From Vanessa cardui (taxonomy: Eukaryota > Arthropoda > Insecta > Lepidoptera > Nymphalidae), in NCBI RefSeq assembly GCF_905220365.1, contig NC_061127.1, positions 5,394,001-5,458,000 on the forward strand: DNA of 64,000 nt, read 5' to 3'. The notes beneath the pieces are model-generated. The model did not search any database and had not been told where the DNA came from. It worked only from the letters and a program-made list of their open reading frames with translations. A program made the translations under genes and the position numbers. Below are positions 23,191 through 35,137 of the stretch, piece after piece. Position 1 is the stretch's first letter, and every line of letters begins with the position of its first letter.

Positions 23191-23959
23191 AAAGACCTGA
23201 CGGCAAATATTTAATTTTTATAATAATTGAGTTTTGCTCATTATTATTCAGTGGACAAAATCTTTAATGCTTCTATTCACACATGATAAAAAAAAACATA
23301 ATGAGGAAATAAAATCTCACAATTCTACTAAAAATCTAACCAAACCTATAACTAGATCATTCACCTTTTAAAACAAAATACTACTGTGAAAAGTACAGTT
23401 GCCGGAACTACATGAAACCTTACAACCTGTATACAATCCTAATCTGAATCTTACTAATAATTTAATATATTTTTTAAAGTTTGCGACTTGACAGCTGATT
23501 TATGGGAATTTATGATAAAAAGAAAAAAAAAGCTAAATATTTTTTTTATAAATACGCTGTTGTTATTCAATTGATAAGACAATGTTATGTATGTTGTATC
23601 AGAAACAATTGAAACGAATCACTTCGCGATGTGTTATCCGGCAAGCTGCCAAAGTAATAACATAAAATAAAATTATTAATACTGTATTATATATTTATAT
23701 ATAGCAAAATATCATATACAAAATAAATACAAATGTACGTATTACTTGTTCCCTCGTTATCGGTCATCTCTTATGACATAGTTTTATTACAATTAAATTT
23801 ATAGCTACACTCGTCGCGACTGAGGTAATAAGCGTTGAAACAAAAGATGAAATAATACCGACTGAATTTCAGCCTAGGCGCCTAGTCTTAATAGACATCT
23901 GTGAAGAAACTATTTTATCTTAAATGATACGTCTGTGTTCAAAAGCTTTTACTATTCCC

Positions 23960-24266
23960 AACAACAACAACAACAGCCTGTAAATTCCCACTGCTGGGTT
24001 AAAGGCCTCCTCTCCCTTTGAGGAGAAGGTTTGGAACATATTGTTCCACCACACTGTTCCAATGCGGGTTGGTGGAATGCACATGTAGCAGAATTTCTAT
24101 GAAATTGGTCACATGCAGGTTTCCTCACGATGTTTTCCTTCACCGCTGAGCACGAGATGAATTATAAAGACAAATTAAGCACATGAAACAGCATTGCTTG
24201 CCTGGGTTTGAACCCGCAATCATCGGTTAAGATGCACGCGTTCTAACCACTGGGCCATCTCGACTC
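23960..24266 (-). mobile_element. Family T (tRNA-headed) SINE, full length with 11-bp target duplication
   Basis: The minus strand starts CGAGATGGCCCAGTGGTTAG (A-box region), has GGTTCAAACCC (B box), the CGGTGAAGGAAAACATCGTG centre, and ends ACAGGCTGTTGTTGTTG. The flanks TTACTATTCCC (23949-23959 and 24267-24277) are identical 11-bp repeats, showing retrotransposition. Pol III-type internal promoter elements are present; no protein is encoded. Confidence 0.9.
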
Positions 24267-24299
24267 TTACTATTCCCGCCTTACATTATTTAACGGAAA

Positions 24300-27265
24300 G
24301 GAAACCCAACAAAACTGAAAGGAATTCAGGCGCGGATATAGTATAGGCCTAGTCTTTAACTTCTTCAGGTATCACAGGTGTTTATTTAAGCAATTAATCT
24401 CGGACCGAAATACTAATTGTACTTAACAACTAGCCACTAAACCAACAAAACAAGTCATGTATTGTTGAAATGAGGCATAAATTAAATCAAGTGCGTACAT
24501 AACATCTGACCAATGAAATAGAATAATTGAATCATTGGATGTTGCTATACATCGTATTATTGTGAACATCGCTATAACGCACTAGCCATGTTGGCGGCAA
24601 TGGAAGTTTTCGCTGAAATTTATATCGATTGAAACATCAAAACCGAATTGAAATTGATGATCGATTTAAATTGTTATTGATGTGTGTACGAACCTTCATG
24701 CGTTATTGTATTGCGTTTTAACTTATTTATATTTATTTATCAAGGAACCTCAATTCAAACAAACCATCAAACTCATGTACTTACATTATTTATGTTAGTA
24801 GGAGCATTCTGTATCAATATTTTCGTGTGTGTCATTTCAGTACACTCGTACCTATTTGTATGTGTGAGTATTCACTCAATACGATCGTTCACTTCAACCA
24901 ATCGGATTGGTAAAACGAATGCAGCTTTCTTTTAATAATCTAGACGTCGTTTTACTTGTCTGTAATTTCACTGAAGTAATTTCATATAATTTGTACCAAA
25001 TGCTTATTCTGACTTATTACACATTGTTGTCGAAAAAAACAGAGGTAAATTCCAAAAAGTTCATTGAACTTGGTTTTATTACAAAACATTAATTGTTAAA
25101 TATTATTTGAAGTCAATTATATGCTGTAGTAGTTGGGTTACTCATAGAAGACGAGAGATTTTCTTCGTTTAACCTCATACCCGCATTGATTCACGCTCGT
25201 TCGCTAAAACTAATATTTTGATAGTTGTGTTATTCAACGGGTAAATATTCTACCGACACGCTGTCCAGATCCCAGACGAACTAATGCACAGACAGAACAA
25301 CAGTATATCTAAAATAACCCATAGATAGTTATCTATTCAACATATAGACTGAATCTCTTACATTTATTTTCGCATGAGTGTAAATTATAGAAAATGTTCA
25401 GTGGTTTGTTTAATAAATAAAGTGAGAATTACAGTGCGCATCTAATTATTTATTATTAGTTACACGAATGAAATTTATTTTTTAATCGTACATCTTAGTC
25501 TGCCAACGATACGATACGCTACAGTTATCAATTCTTGGAAATTAAACATCAATAAACAATACAGCTTGCCCGTTGTTAAAAACAAATCATAAAATAACGA
25601 GCATCGAGGTAGTTTTTTTATATTGATGAGCACGTACGTATGTTTTTGAAATACACAAGTATCATAGTACGTAATATAGTAAATAAAAATCTGTATATAC
25701 AAATATACACATCACAAAGATACAAATTTATTGAATAAATAATTTTGTAAATAAACGTATATATTCGGATACTTCATTCGAAATTTCTGTATCTCAATGA
25801 AAGAAACTCTGATTCTCTGACGTATTTACGAATAAAAATACTCATTAAGTGCATAAAGGAAATAGCATAAAGCTTTCATTTTAAGCACCGTACGTATCTT
25901 TGCCCATTTTTACCAGAGTCAAGTATAAGAAGTATGGTATAATAAAACCGATTATTGCCGATTTATTCAAATAATAGAAATAGCTCTCTATCGCGCCATT
26001 CGACACTATTCGTCGCTATAGCTTCTCGCGTCAGTTCAACCCGAGAAAGCAAGTGCATGTAAATCGACGTGTCAAATTGACGAATATATTAGGTCATATG
26101 ATATTACAAGTTATTACGTTTGTTTGAAGGTCATATTCACATAAAAAATTAATATGGATAATTTGGGACAGCGTACTTAATTCGGATGTGATCGGTTTTA
26201 CGAATTTTTACGATGCTACATCTAAGTTGTGTCGTACTATACATATAATTATGTAACACCTACATTTTATTCAGATCATTTTCTAAAACCGCTGTTATTA
26301 ATTTGTTTTATAATTTTTCTTTTGTTCGCATTAATCTTGGATACGAAATCGCGTACATATTTGTAAAGTTAATTAAAAAACTGTCTCTTATAATAATGTA
26401 GGTTTAATAGTTTTGATAACATACTAATATTAAAAATATATAATAAAAGCAAATTTACTGTCTGTTTTTTCGGCATCACACAAAGATGTGACCTATTGAA
26501 TGTGGAAGTTTAGTATCATATTAGGTTTTTTAATCATCTTCTATACAGAATGTTTCAATTTTAGTTGAAAACACCGATGAAAACAGAGAAAAAATATGAC
26601 ATAAATTAAACATAAACGCAACAGCATTTAAGAGATTTACAGGGCTCCCATAGATCTATCGAAAAGTCAGCGATATCATATCAGTCCGATAATTAAGTCA
26701 CTTTAACTTTTATTAATGTTTGAGAAAATAGAAAACTTACCACAACAATTCTAGATGTAAATGAAAAAGACTGCAATTCTCAATAGCAGTTTGAAAAATA
26801 TAACGAGATATTCAAATGAACGCGATTAGCACAGTCCGGGCGAATACATTAATTGGCGAATGTTTATTTACCTCATTGGTTTAATAATAATAGCTCAGCG
26901 CGATCCTTATTTTACCAGTACAAGGTCGTGAAGGGTATTTAGTTTACAAGGGGGTATTTCTGAGTGGAAATACTTATAAAGTAATGCGTTTTTGTTTCAT
27001 AATAGTTAAGAAACAAACCTACAAAATCCTTTTTTGTCAAAACTATTTCATTGTAGACAGCGCATATAAGATATCATTATGTTTTTTCATAACGCCAGTT
27101 ACTTTATGCCAAATATTAACTGATAAACCCTATTCCTAAGTATGTCCATTGTTCAAAACAGGGTCGATCATCTTGTGAAAAATATCTTACTCTGAAGGAT
27201 ATGAAAATCTACCATGTATATCTACAAACTCGCATTGGATCAAGGTGTTGAAATAAAGCATTACT
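24300..27265. other. AT-rich DNA, nothing firmly recognised
   Basis: Several frames of 60-83 codons occur here but have AT-driven composition and no supporting splice or promoter signals. Confidence 0.5.
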
Positions 27266-27271
27266 TGAAGA

Positions 27272-27490
27272 AGAGCTTTGTGCCGGCCCGACTGTAAAGG
27301 ACGGTTTGAACTTCAATACCGCTGAACATCAATACTTACTATTGGAATTGTTGTGTTTTGCTTTGGACCAGTAACTATTGACAAAAAAGACATAACATAT
27401 TTCCAAGGTTAGTAGCGCATCGGCAATGTAAGGGATGATTAAAAATTTCTTACCAATCTTTACACAGAGTATTTGTCTATGGCACCTATT
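27272..27490 (+). mobile_element. Family G repeat, decayed
   Basis: AGCTTTGTGCCGGCCCGACTG, ACATAACATATTTCCAAGG, GTAGCGCATCGGCAATGTAAGGGATG and TTTGTCTATGGC follow the family G order. It is followed by ACGGAGAGGGCTTTATT, which may be a scrap of a family T tail. Confidence 0.65.
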
Positions 27491-27704
27491 CTCCCCAAAC
27501 GGAGAGGGCTTTATTTAAGTATTGTGACGTTTATTTGTTTCCGAGATCTAGAAATACTAGTCGAAGACGAAATCCGCGACACTAGGAAGTATATATAAGT
27601 ATATATCCATACCTTGCAAATGTGACTTTGGCTTATGATTTTTTCAATTAATATTGATCTAAACTAAATATTGGTTAGAAAAATCTAAAAGTAGGTAGAT
27701 GTAC

Positions 27705-27940
27705 TTCTGGTTAAAGGTAACCTCTTCCTTTTCAGAAGAAGGCTCGGTGCCAACACGCTGCCTATGTGACAGAATTTAATTGCGATGTTATCCTTCACCA
27801 CTGGTAGACAATAAATACACGAGATGAATAAATACACCACTGGTAGACAATAAATACACATGAAAAATTAGTTGCGCTTGCCAGGTTCGAACTCATAATC
27901 ATTAGGATGCACGAATTCTAACCACTGGGCCATTTTGGAT
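27705..27940 (-). mobile_element. Family T SINE, decayed, with internal tandem duplication
   Basis: The reverse complement shows the TGGCCCAGTGGTTAGAATTCGTGC head, GAGTTCGAACC B box, and remnants of the centre. A 25-bp segment CACCACTGGTAGACAATAAA plus TACAC occurs at 27796-27820 and again at 27835-27859 (39-bp offset), a duplication not seen in other copies. Confidence 0.75.
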
Positions 27941-27984
27941 TCCTCATCGTTATAGTTATCAGTACATAAAATATGTTTTATGTA

Positions 27985-28035
27985 TATACCACGTCAAACT
28001 CATAACCTCCTACTTTTTAAGTCGATTGAAAATAC
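27985..28035 (-). repeat. Fragment of the CAACCGACTTCAAAAAGGAGG repeat
   Basis: TCAAACTCATAACCTCCTACTTTTTAAGTCGATTGAAAA is a diverged reverse complement of the block at 10464-10508. Confidence 0.5.
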
Positions 28036-28049
28036 GTAGCGATATAACG

Positions 28050-30470
28050 TATAAGCAATTTGGTTTTCGTTTGGTTCGATAATGATTAGAATATTAATTG
28101 TACACATAAAAACGTGAAAATCGTGAGATATATCGAAAATCGTTTAAAAATTTTCGAATCATTACAAAATTATCGAATTACTACAAGTTGTGTGGTGTGA
28201 AGTTGATGGAATGTTTAAAATAAAGAGTGCTGCACAGCTAGATTAGAAACCGCGTTCAGTTAACCACAGTATAAAACACATTATAAGCAGTCTCTGTTGA
28301 CATGTAGTAGGAGAAGGGTACCCGACTGGAACCGAGAGCGTTACCACACGTAAGGGGAAGCAGGTTAGCTTATTTATTAATTATTAATATTCAAAAATAC
28401 CTACTGTTACAACTAAACAAAGGAAAATGCTTATAATTTTTACATAACATGAGTCAACTTAATGAAATAAATTTACATAAATAACCAAACAGCCGTTACG
28501 TGTACAGAGTGTACCTTCATATACCGTTACTCATTATTATCTACATTCAAAGACTTATTTTAAACGTCGAACGATATACATAATTTTTTGTTTCGTAAAA
28601 TGCGCTCGAAAAAACGTTATTTTCTAAAATTTTCGATATACGAATTAAATGATTTCATTTTGTAAAATCCAAAATAACAAATATAAAATAAATTACATGG
28701 AACTAAATTAAGATGTCCATGCATATTAAAGTTAGACATTGAACAAAAAGATAAATTAAAGTAAAACCGATAAGATAAATATTTTAAATCCAAATGCTAG
28801 GAAATTATTTGTTTTCCTCTTAACATTTGAAAATTATTCGACCATAATTATATACTTTTGTCAACATATTATACCATTGAAAAGTTTCTTAATATTAAGT
28901 ATATAAAGACGTATTAAGCTGATGAAAACTCAGTTAATCCAGTATTTAAACTGGTATTTTTCATGTAAATATTATTTATGCTTTATTGCCCAAATACTAA
29001 AACATAAGGATTTACAAAAGTTACTTAAATACAAAAGGCGATACTATTATATTGATTAAACCATCTTTACCCTATATATAAATATTTAAATACTTATATT
29101 TACAAAATATGTACGTACCATCTTTGTAAAACACATCCGTAACAATATAAACAAAATAAAATTTTATCGTTTCAAATATATGATGTAGATTTTGATTTAG
29201 GCCGAATCCTCATCTTCCATTTAAAGCACATTCACATACTTAATAAATATAAATAAACTCGAAATATTAAATCTGTATTAAGGGATTACCCACAGCCCGT
29301 GTTCCCGACCATATATATAACGAGCACACAAACATACACTTCCGTACGCATCGTATCATCGAGGTAGTAGAGATTAATGGTACGGCTTTTTGGCCGGACT
29401 CCAATTAAACAATCAGGCGTTACGATTTAAACCATACACACACGAACGAAATTTATGGAACCCGCGCTGGCTTTTTAATATTAAGCTCTTATTTAATTTA
29501 ATGTATAAACCATTACCCGGTCGTTTGTTTCTGTTCTCTGAACTTAAGATTCCGGGCCTATCGACGAACGATCGTCAATTTCTTAACACTAGAAACCGCT
29601 ATCGATTCACGACAATCTTGTTCGTCTATTGTAACTTTACAGTAGCATTCATAAATAACAATTTCGAACAATACTTTGAATTATGTATTAAATAAAATGA
29701 ATTGGTAAAAGAATTATAAATATTGAATAAGGTGACTAAATATTTTGTATTCGTTTTTATTTCTTAAAGATAGTAATAGTTAAATCAAAAAGGTTGTTTT
29801 GATCTTCTTTTGCTTTTTATTATAGTACATATTTTCCAATTATAACATTAAAATAAATAACAAAAAATGTATCTATCTCTGCGGTTTCTCAAAGTCACAG
29901 AGTGTCTAGAAACTAAACTAAACTAACTTAATTAATATACATAATAATATTTATAGATAGTGTTTTATTGTTTTAATTTCATTATTATTTAAATTCAATC
30001 TATAAGATCAAAACATATATTGAAACAGCTTAGTAGCGCTTTTCTTCTTCAAATTAATTGTAATTGTACACCAATATACATTAGTCCCATTCAAGAAAGA
30101 TACACAAGAGGCGAACTTATCGATAAGACAGGCAATCTCTTGGCAGAGGGAAAAAACTGAGATAAAAGAAGTCTTCTCTATTTTACATATTTGTACAATG
30201 GTATTCGACGATGAAAGATGAAAAAAATGGTAATCTATTTTTAGTTTAAATCGTATTATTGTTGAAAATAAATTTAACCTTTTTTGGATAAAGTAGCATC
30301 GATTTTAATGTTTATTTTACATTAAAAGTTACAAATACGAATTAAGCACTCAAAAGTGAAACGAGCTTATCAGAGCTTTACACCAAAAACATTTTATTAT
30401 GTTTTTAAATCATCATGTTAAGTTTGAAAATTATCAAATCAAAAAAGCTCTAAGTTCAAATTCCTTTTAA
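28050..30470. other. AT-rich DNA with one less AT-rich block at 29.3-29.7 kb
   Basis: Mostly featureless. A TATAAAAC at 28270 followed by a GC-richer 60 bp ending ACCACAC|GTAAGG could be a promoter with a first exon, but spacing to an initiator is poor. The block at 29320-29715 has TATATATAA at its left, a 101-codon frame lacking a proper start codon, and AATAAA at its right end. Confidence 0.35.
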
Positions 30471-30479
30471 AAAAATCAG

Positions 30480-30585
30480 AGGTTGTGAAATGAAAGCCGA
30501 ATGCGACGACATTGTCAAGGCCGCCGGCGCCTGCGCAGCCTTACTCTGCACTACGGCGTACTCATCACAACATCATCCACACTAG
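30480..30585 (+). other. GC-rich candidate exon with a short open frame
   Basis: A GC-rich island (GGCCGCCGGCGCCTGCGCAG inside) in AT-rich DNA. It is preceded by TTCCTTTTAAAAAAATCAG, which could be an acceptor, and ends TAG|GTGAGT, a strong donor sequence. One frame only is open: from ATG at 30490 it reads MKAECDDIVKAAGACAALLC and continues for 11 more residues to a TAG at 30583-30585, which overlaps the donor. It could be a last coding exon, a small peptide, a 5' exon, or non-coding. I do not recognise the peptide. Confidence 0.35.
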
Positions 30586-31383
30586 GTGAGTTTCAACTTG
30601 CATAATAAAATTCACATTCGAATAAAATATCACTTGCAATATTTACATAATTTAAACAAGTAAATGTACACAGACTGTACTTGCAACGATGTATTATTTA
30701 TATTTTCTATTCATTACACCTGCAGCTTGCATAAATATATATTTGAAAATGAAGATGAGATTTTCTACCGTTTACAAACAACAAAAAAATTATTTACTTT
30801 AAGAATTATTCATATAATTCTCATAAACTGAGTGATATAAAATACACCATAACATTTAAGCTAAATATTTAAAATGTATTAAAAATAATACTATTAAAGG
30901 CATCGGTTTTATTTACCTTCTCATTAATTAATAGCAGCTATAAATAAATAACTACATCAAAGCTATCAAATATTATTGGATTGTACACCTTAAGTCCTTA
31001 TGTATGCGAGATTATTTTTATTCTTCTACAAGGGAGGTATTCATATAAAATACATTTCGTTTTAGATATTATTTTGAAAATAGATTATTTTTAAACAGTA
31101 ACAGTTCTTCCTTCCGTATCAATAATTTTGGTTGCCACCACAAAGCACAATTACATCCATAACACAAATTAACTTAACTTTAACCTTAAAACTTATTTGA
31201 ATTTTCAAATAATTGTGCTTGCGATCTCCTCTTAAAATTCCACCTATTCAATCATCTAGATCACGTCCGTTCTGTTAAGGTTTATTAAATAAGAACAGAA
31301 CCACTCCGTAATACACTTATTCAGTTAGATTCCACATTTATTACAAATCTATACACTATACGACCACTGTAGGGAAGTAAATG

Positions 31384-31770
31384 TCAAATCAAAATAAACT
31401 TTATTCAAGTAGGCTTTTACAAGCACTTTTGAATCGTCATTTTATAATTAAGTAAAGCTACCACCGGTTCGGAAAGTAGATTCTACCGAGAAGAACCGGC
31501 AAGAAACTCGGTAGTTACTCTTTTTTAACATTTAAAAATACAATTATTTAAATTAATATATCCTGCGTGGAATTCAACAGGTATTAGCTCCACGCTTTTT
31601 TATCATCTATAAAATCTTGTATTGAATAATATGCTTTTTCTACCAATGTATTTTTTACAAACGATTTGAATTTTTTTGAATTTGATTTTGAACGAATTGA
31701 ATAACTTAACGGCAAAGTTAAAAATATCTGCGGAATTTTATTATAGAAGCAGATGCCCTGCCCCAAGACT
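31384..31770 (-). pseudogene. CR1-type LINE, 5'-truncated: reverse transcriptase C-terminus and 3' UTR (family C)
   Basis: On the minus strand a frame (31766-31584) carries GQGICFYNKIPQ, FKSFVKNTLVEKAYYSIQDFI and DDKKAW before its stop. This is the conserved end of CR1/Jockey-like LINE reverse transcriptases as I know them from Lepidoptera. The following 200 bp match the 3' UTR copy at 20983-21165 and end in the family tail. The element is a fragment and cannot encode a working protein. Confidence 0.8.
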
Positions 31771-32084
31771 TATTGACTTTGCGGAGTCGGAAACTTGGCG
31801 TTATAAGCTTATCCTTAATCCTAGTATGGTGTCTTGTGTTTGTAGTTACACAAGCTCACTTCAAACGAGAACACATCTGAATATCTGAGAACAATTACTA
31901 TATCCATAAGAATAATAAGCAGCGGCGTCTACTTATCGTCCTATGGTTTATATGCTCATTTTCTTCTATCTAAACAATAAACCAATATTACGTCACTACA
32001 AAGTCTTCATAAACTTCATAAAAAAAACGGACTGACGGACACACAGACGTTCGTAACAAAATATTATTAGATATTTACAAAATC

Positions 32085-32235
32085 CCCTCGTGTAGTCGCA
32101 CAATGCAGGCGATGTTACATAAGCGAGCGAATGCGTTCTTACGCAAACAGCGTGTCCGGGTATCGTAACGGTGCGCGGACGATCCGGAATGCGATTTGAC
32201 TCGTCGCCTCTCGCCTCTTGCCTCATCACACAGCT
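32085..32235. other. CpG-rich block of unknown role
   Basis: About 150 bp with many CG dinucleotides (AAGCGAGCGAATGCG, GGTGCGCGGACGATCCGG, CTCGTCGCCTCTCGCCTCTTGCC), in sharp contrast to its surroundings. A minus-strand frame of 77 codons crosses it but shows no recognisable motif. It may be a promoter, an untranslated first exon or a conserved regulatory element. Confidence 0.4.
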
Positions 32236-32697
32236 TTATTAGGCCACTTTACTATAAACGACCCGACGACTACGAGAAATGGTAAATGACATAAATGTAA
32301 GCACTTTGATTAAAATAGTAGTTCCGAAGCTTGAATATACGGATAACCCATCAGACTGGAATCGGTATTTAACATCAATCCCTATCGGTATCCTTAATTA
32401 CAATTCTACTTAAATACACTAAAAATGTGTCATAGATCTTCTATATCAATGCCCAAAAATAAAAATCTTATTATTAGGTCTGACCTATAGGTATTACAAA
32501 TTAATTCGTTTGTAAAAATATTATTATAGAAAAATACAAAATAACACAAATGCGATTTAACTTAACCGATGGGAGTGAACTAGACAGCGGAACTTTTTTA
32601 AGATTATTTTTTAGGTTTCGATTAGATATGAAGTCAATGTAAACGGTGAGTACATCACACACCTTCGATTTGCCAAAAAATCTATTAGACTAAGCGA

Positions 32698-32880
32698 GTC
32701 GCCTCAGCGTGTCGGTTTCGGTACGAACTTGACAAGACCAAGGTCATGTTCAGCAAGCATGTCGTATCGATATACGTCGAAGGGAAACCTATCAAATTTG
32801 TCAGTGAATATAACCTATCTGGATTTAGTCAAAGTTTGGTAGGAAGATCTTCGAAGAGTAAGACAATCAAAGGATTTCAA
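32698..32880 (+). pseudogene. RTE-clade LINE reverse transcriptase fragment
   Basis: The frame at 32725 reads ELDKTKVMFSKHV, then VEGKPIKFVSEY, GRSSKSKTI. It follows the RTE reverse-transcriptase pattern in which LDKTKVM precedes a VxxEYxYLGQ motif and a GRSxF(E)KE block. The normally conserved YLGQ is changed and no flanking domain is preserved, so this is a dead fragment. Confidence 0.65.
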
Positions 32881-32999
32881 AGCAATTCTTAACCATTAAC
32901 AACTGTATGATGAAGTACGTAAGTAAGTAAGAAAGTACACACCAGAACATACTTATTTAAAAACACGTGATTTAACTCAAACCTCTATAAAAAAAAGCA

Positions 33000-35130
33000 G
33001 TGCAACAGTGCTACAACGTGATTAAAGCTTTTGATCGACGTTTTTATTTACGTTGGCATATATGTAATAATATAATATAATAATGAGGGTAAGCCTAAAT
33101 AGGGCCTTTTCTTGAATAGACGTAATTACAGTTTCTATATTAACCCCTTGCACTTTGTCGTATGCACTCTGGTATTTGAGCTATTTGATAGAGATATTAG
33201 TAATATTATTAATTCTTCAAAAATAAACATTGCTCTTTTAAAATTAAATATAAAAATTTTGAAACGAGATTAAAATAAATCGATTCTTTGATGTTGGTCG
33301 TTCAGAAGTTCCTTCGTCTGAGGCCTGGTCATGTCATGTCATGTAGGTCTAAAAATGCATTATCATCGAAACTAAATCAACATGTAACATTTGAACTCCG
33401 TAAGATAACAGGAAGTTTTTATTAAGCTTACAATATTCGAGCTAATCCTTTATCTTATATATTTAATAACGAATTAATAATTATGATTTCATAGATATGG
33501 TATTGGTAATAAACCTTTTCAACATGGCATTATGATCTTAAAGGCAACCTCGATTAAAAATACTACGTCATCCGTCAATGCCTAGTTTGGTCTACGTCAT
33601 GTAGTTTCCACTTTCGCTAATGAACCCACGACGTCAATAGTTTCCGTATTACTATTCACGTGAGTCTATATTATATCTTTGAATATGAGTAATCGAAATT
33701 TTGAGACCAATGTCAATGTGGTGTAATCGACCTTGTGATTCTTAAATCTCCAAATTATACTAATGATGAATCAAAGACCTGTGTCACGAATCGTACGAAA
33801 GAAACTACGAGGTGTACCTAATCAAATATTATAGTGCTGGTTGCAATCTGGTCTTCTGCCAAGAAAAGAACTTCTAGTATAAAAGCAAAAACATAAACTT
33901 GAGGAGAGGACTGAGAGGTCACGATACCTTATCCCAATGAGACAGACTATTACTTTATTTTCTTATGCAAGGGTTCATATATATAAATTTAGAACATGAT
34001 TACATGAGATACTGAGTGAAGCTTAGGCTTATTAAGCCCTTCGACTTGCGAATAGGATTGTCCAATTCAATACTCTTTTCTGTTTTATTATTACTCAACA
34101 CAATTAATTCAAATTACATCGAGTAGTTAGGCCTATCTGGTCTTTATAACTGGGACAAATTATAAATAATTTAATAAATTGTATCCTTATCCCTCAGCCG
34201 CTTAAATCACTCCCATCTGAAACAGTCTTGGGTGCTACAAAACGAACGTTACACGAATGCAAATAGGTTACAACGATAAATAATTATAAATTATGGGATC
34301 GCCGTGCCGATGCCTCTCCGGAGTACCGTTAATAGAATCTTAAACCCGCATAATGTTCAAATTAGTCACCGTCCGTCACGGTATTAACATTGCGCTATTA
34401 TTACAAGATAAAGATGAGATGAATGCGAACCGACGCTTATTACTATTAGTTCTGTATTGTATAAGAGAAATTTCGTTGGAGTTAAATCCTCGGCATAAAT
34501 TCAGGTGTCATCCTACATTTTATTATAATATTAGAAGAGGGCGTTTTACTTTCCTGACCTAATGTCACGTCCTAAAAATATTTCATTGTTACGGTACGGT
34601 TATACGGTTTAAGTTGTTTTGATTCACTGGCGATGTTACGGTACTTTTAGGAATCATCTTTAAGTTACATATTAAGCTAGTGTCAAAAAATGTCCATCTC
34701 AACTTCATGGGTTTATATAATTATTAATTATATAGAACCTTTTCTTCATACTTCCTCGTTGGTGGTTACTAAATCAGCAATCCAAGCTTCGAAACCAAAA
34801 TATTATACAATAACATTACTCATGACTTAACCTAAGAGTTTATACCAAAATTCATAAAATTTTATCTTATAAATATATAATAATAATAACTTAGATATTT
34901 GTTTCCTTTAACTTCAACTCAACGCGCTCGCAACAATGTCAACAAGCTAATTAGCGAGTCATTATAATGTTTAAAGAAACATTGCCGGATTGTATCTGTG
35001 AAGGAGGTTTGAAGAAAAAGTTTTATATTTATTTAACTAGAATCTTGATAGTAAAGACTTTGTGGTTTATTATTTGCGGAGATCAATGATTGTGTGTCAA
35101 GTGCGGTTGTTTTCTGTTTTTCTATTATTA
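33000..35130. other. AT-rich DNA, nothing recognised
   Basis: No coding or repeat signal strong enough to report. A short CATGT repeat lies at about 33328-33345. Confidence 0.5.
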
Positions 35131-35137
35131 TTGACTA

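Noticed and set aside
24684..24935. Hydrophobic 83-codon plus-strand frame
   Set aside because: It would suit a membrane peptide, but such frames are expected from T-rich DNA and no start context or conservation can be shown.
28270..28345. TATAAAAC with downstream GTAAGG donor as a promoter and first exon
   Set aside because: The nearest initiator-like sequence is too close to the TATA box and no downstream exon can be paired.
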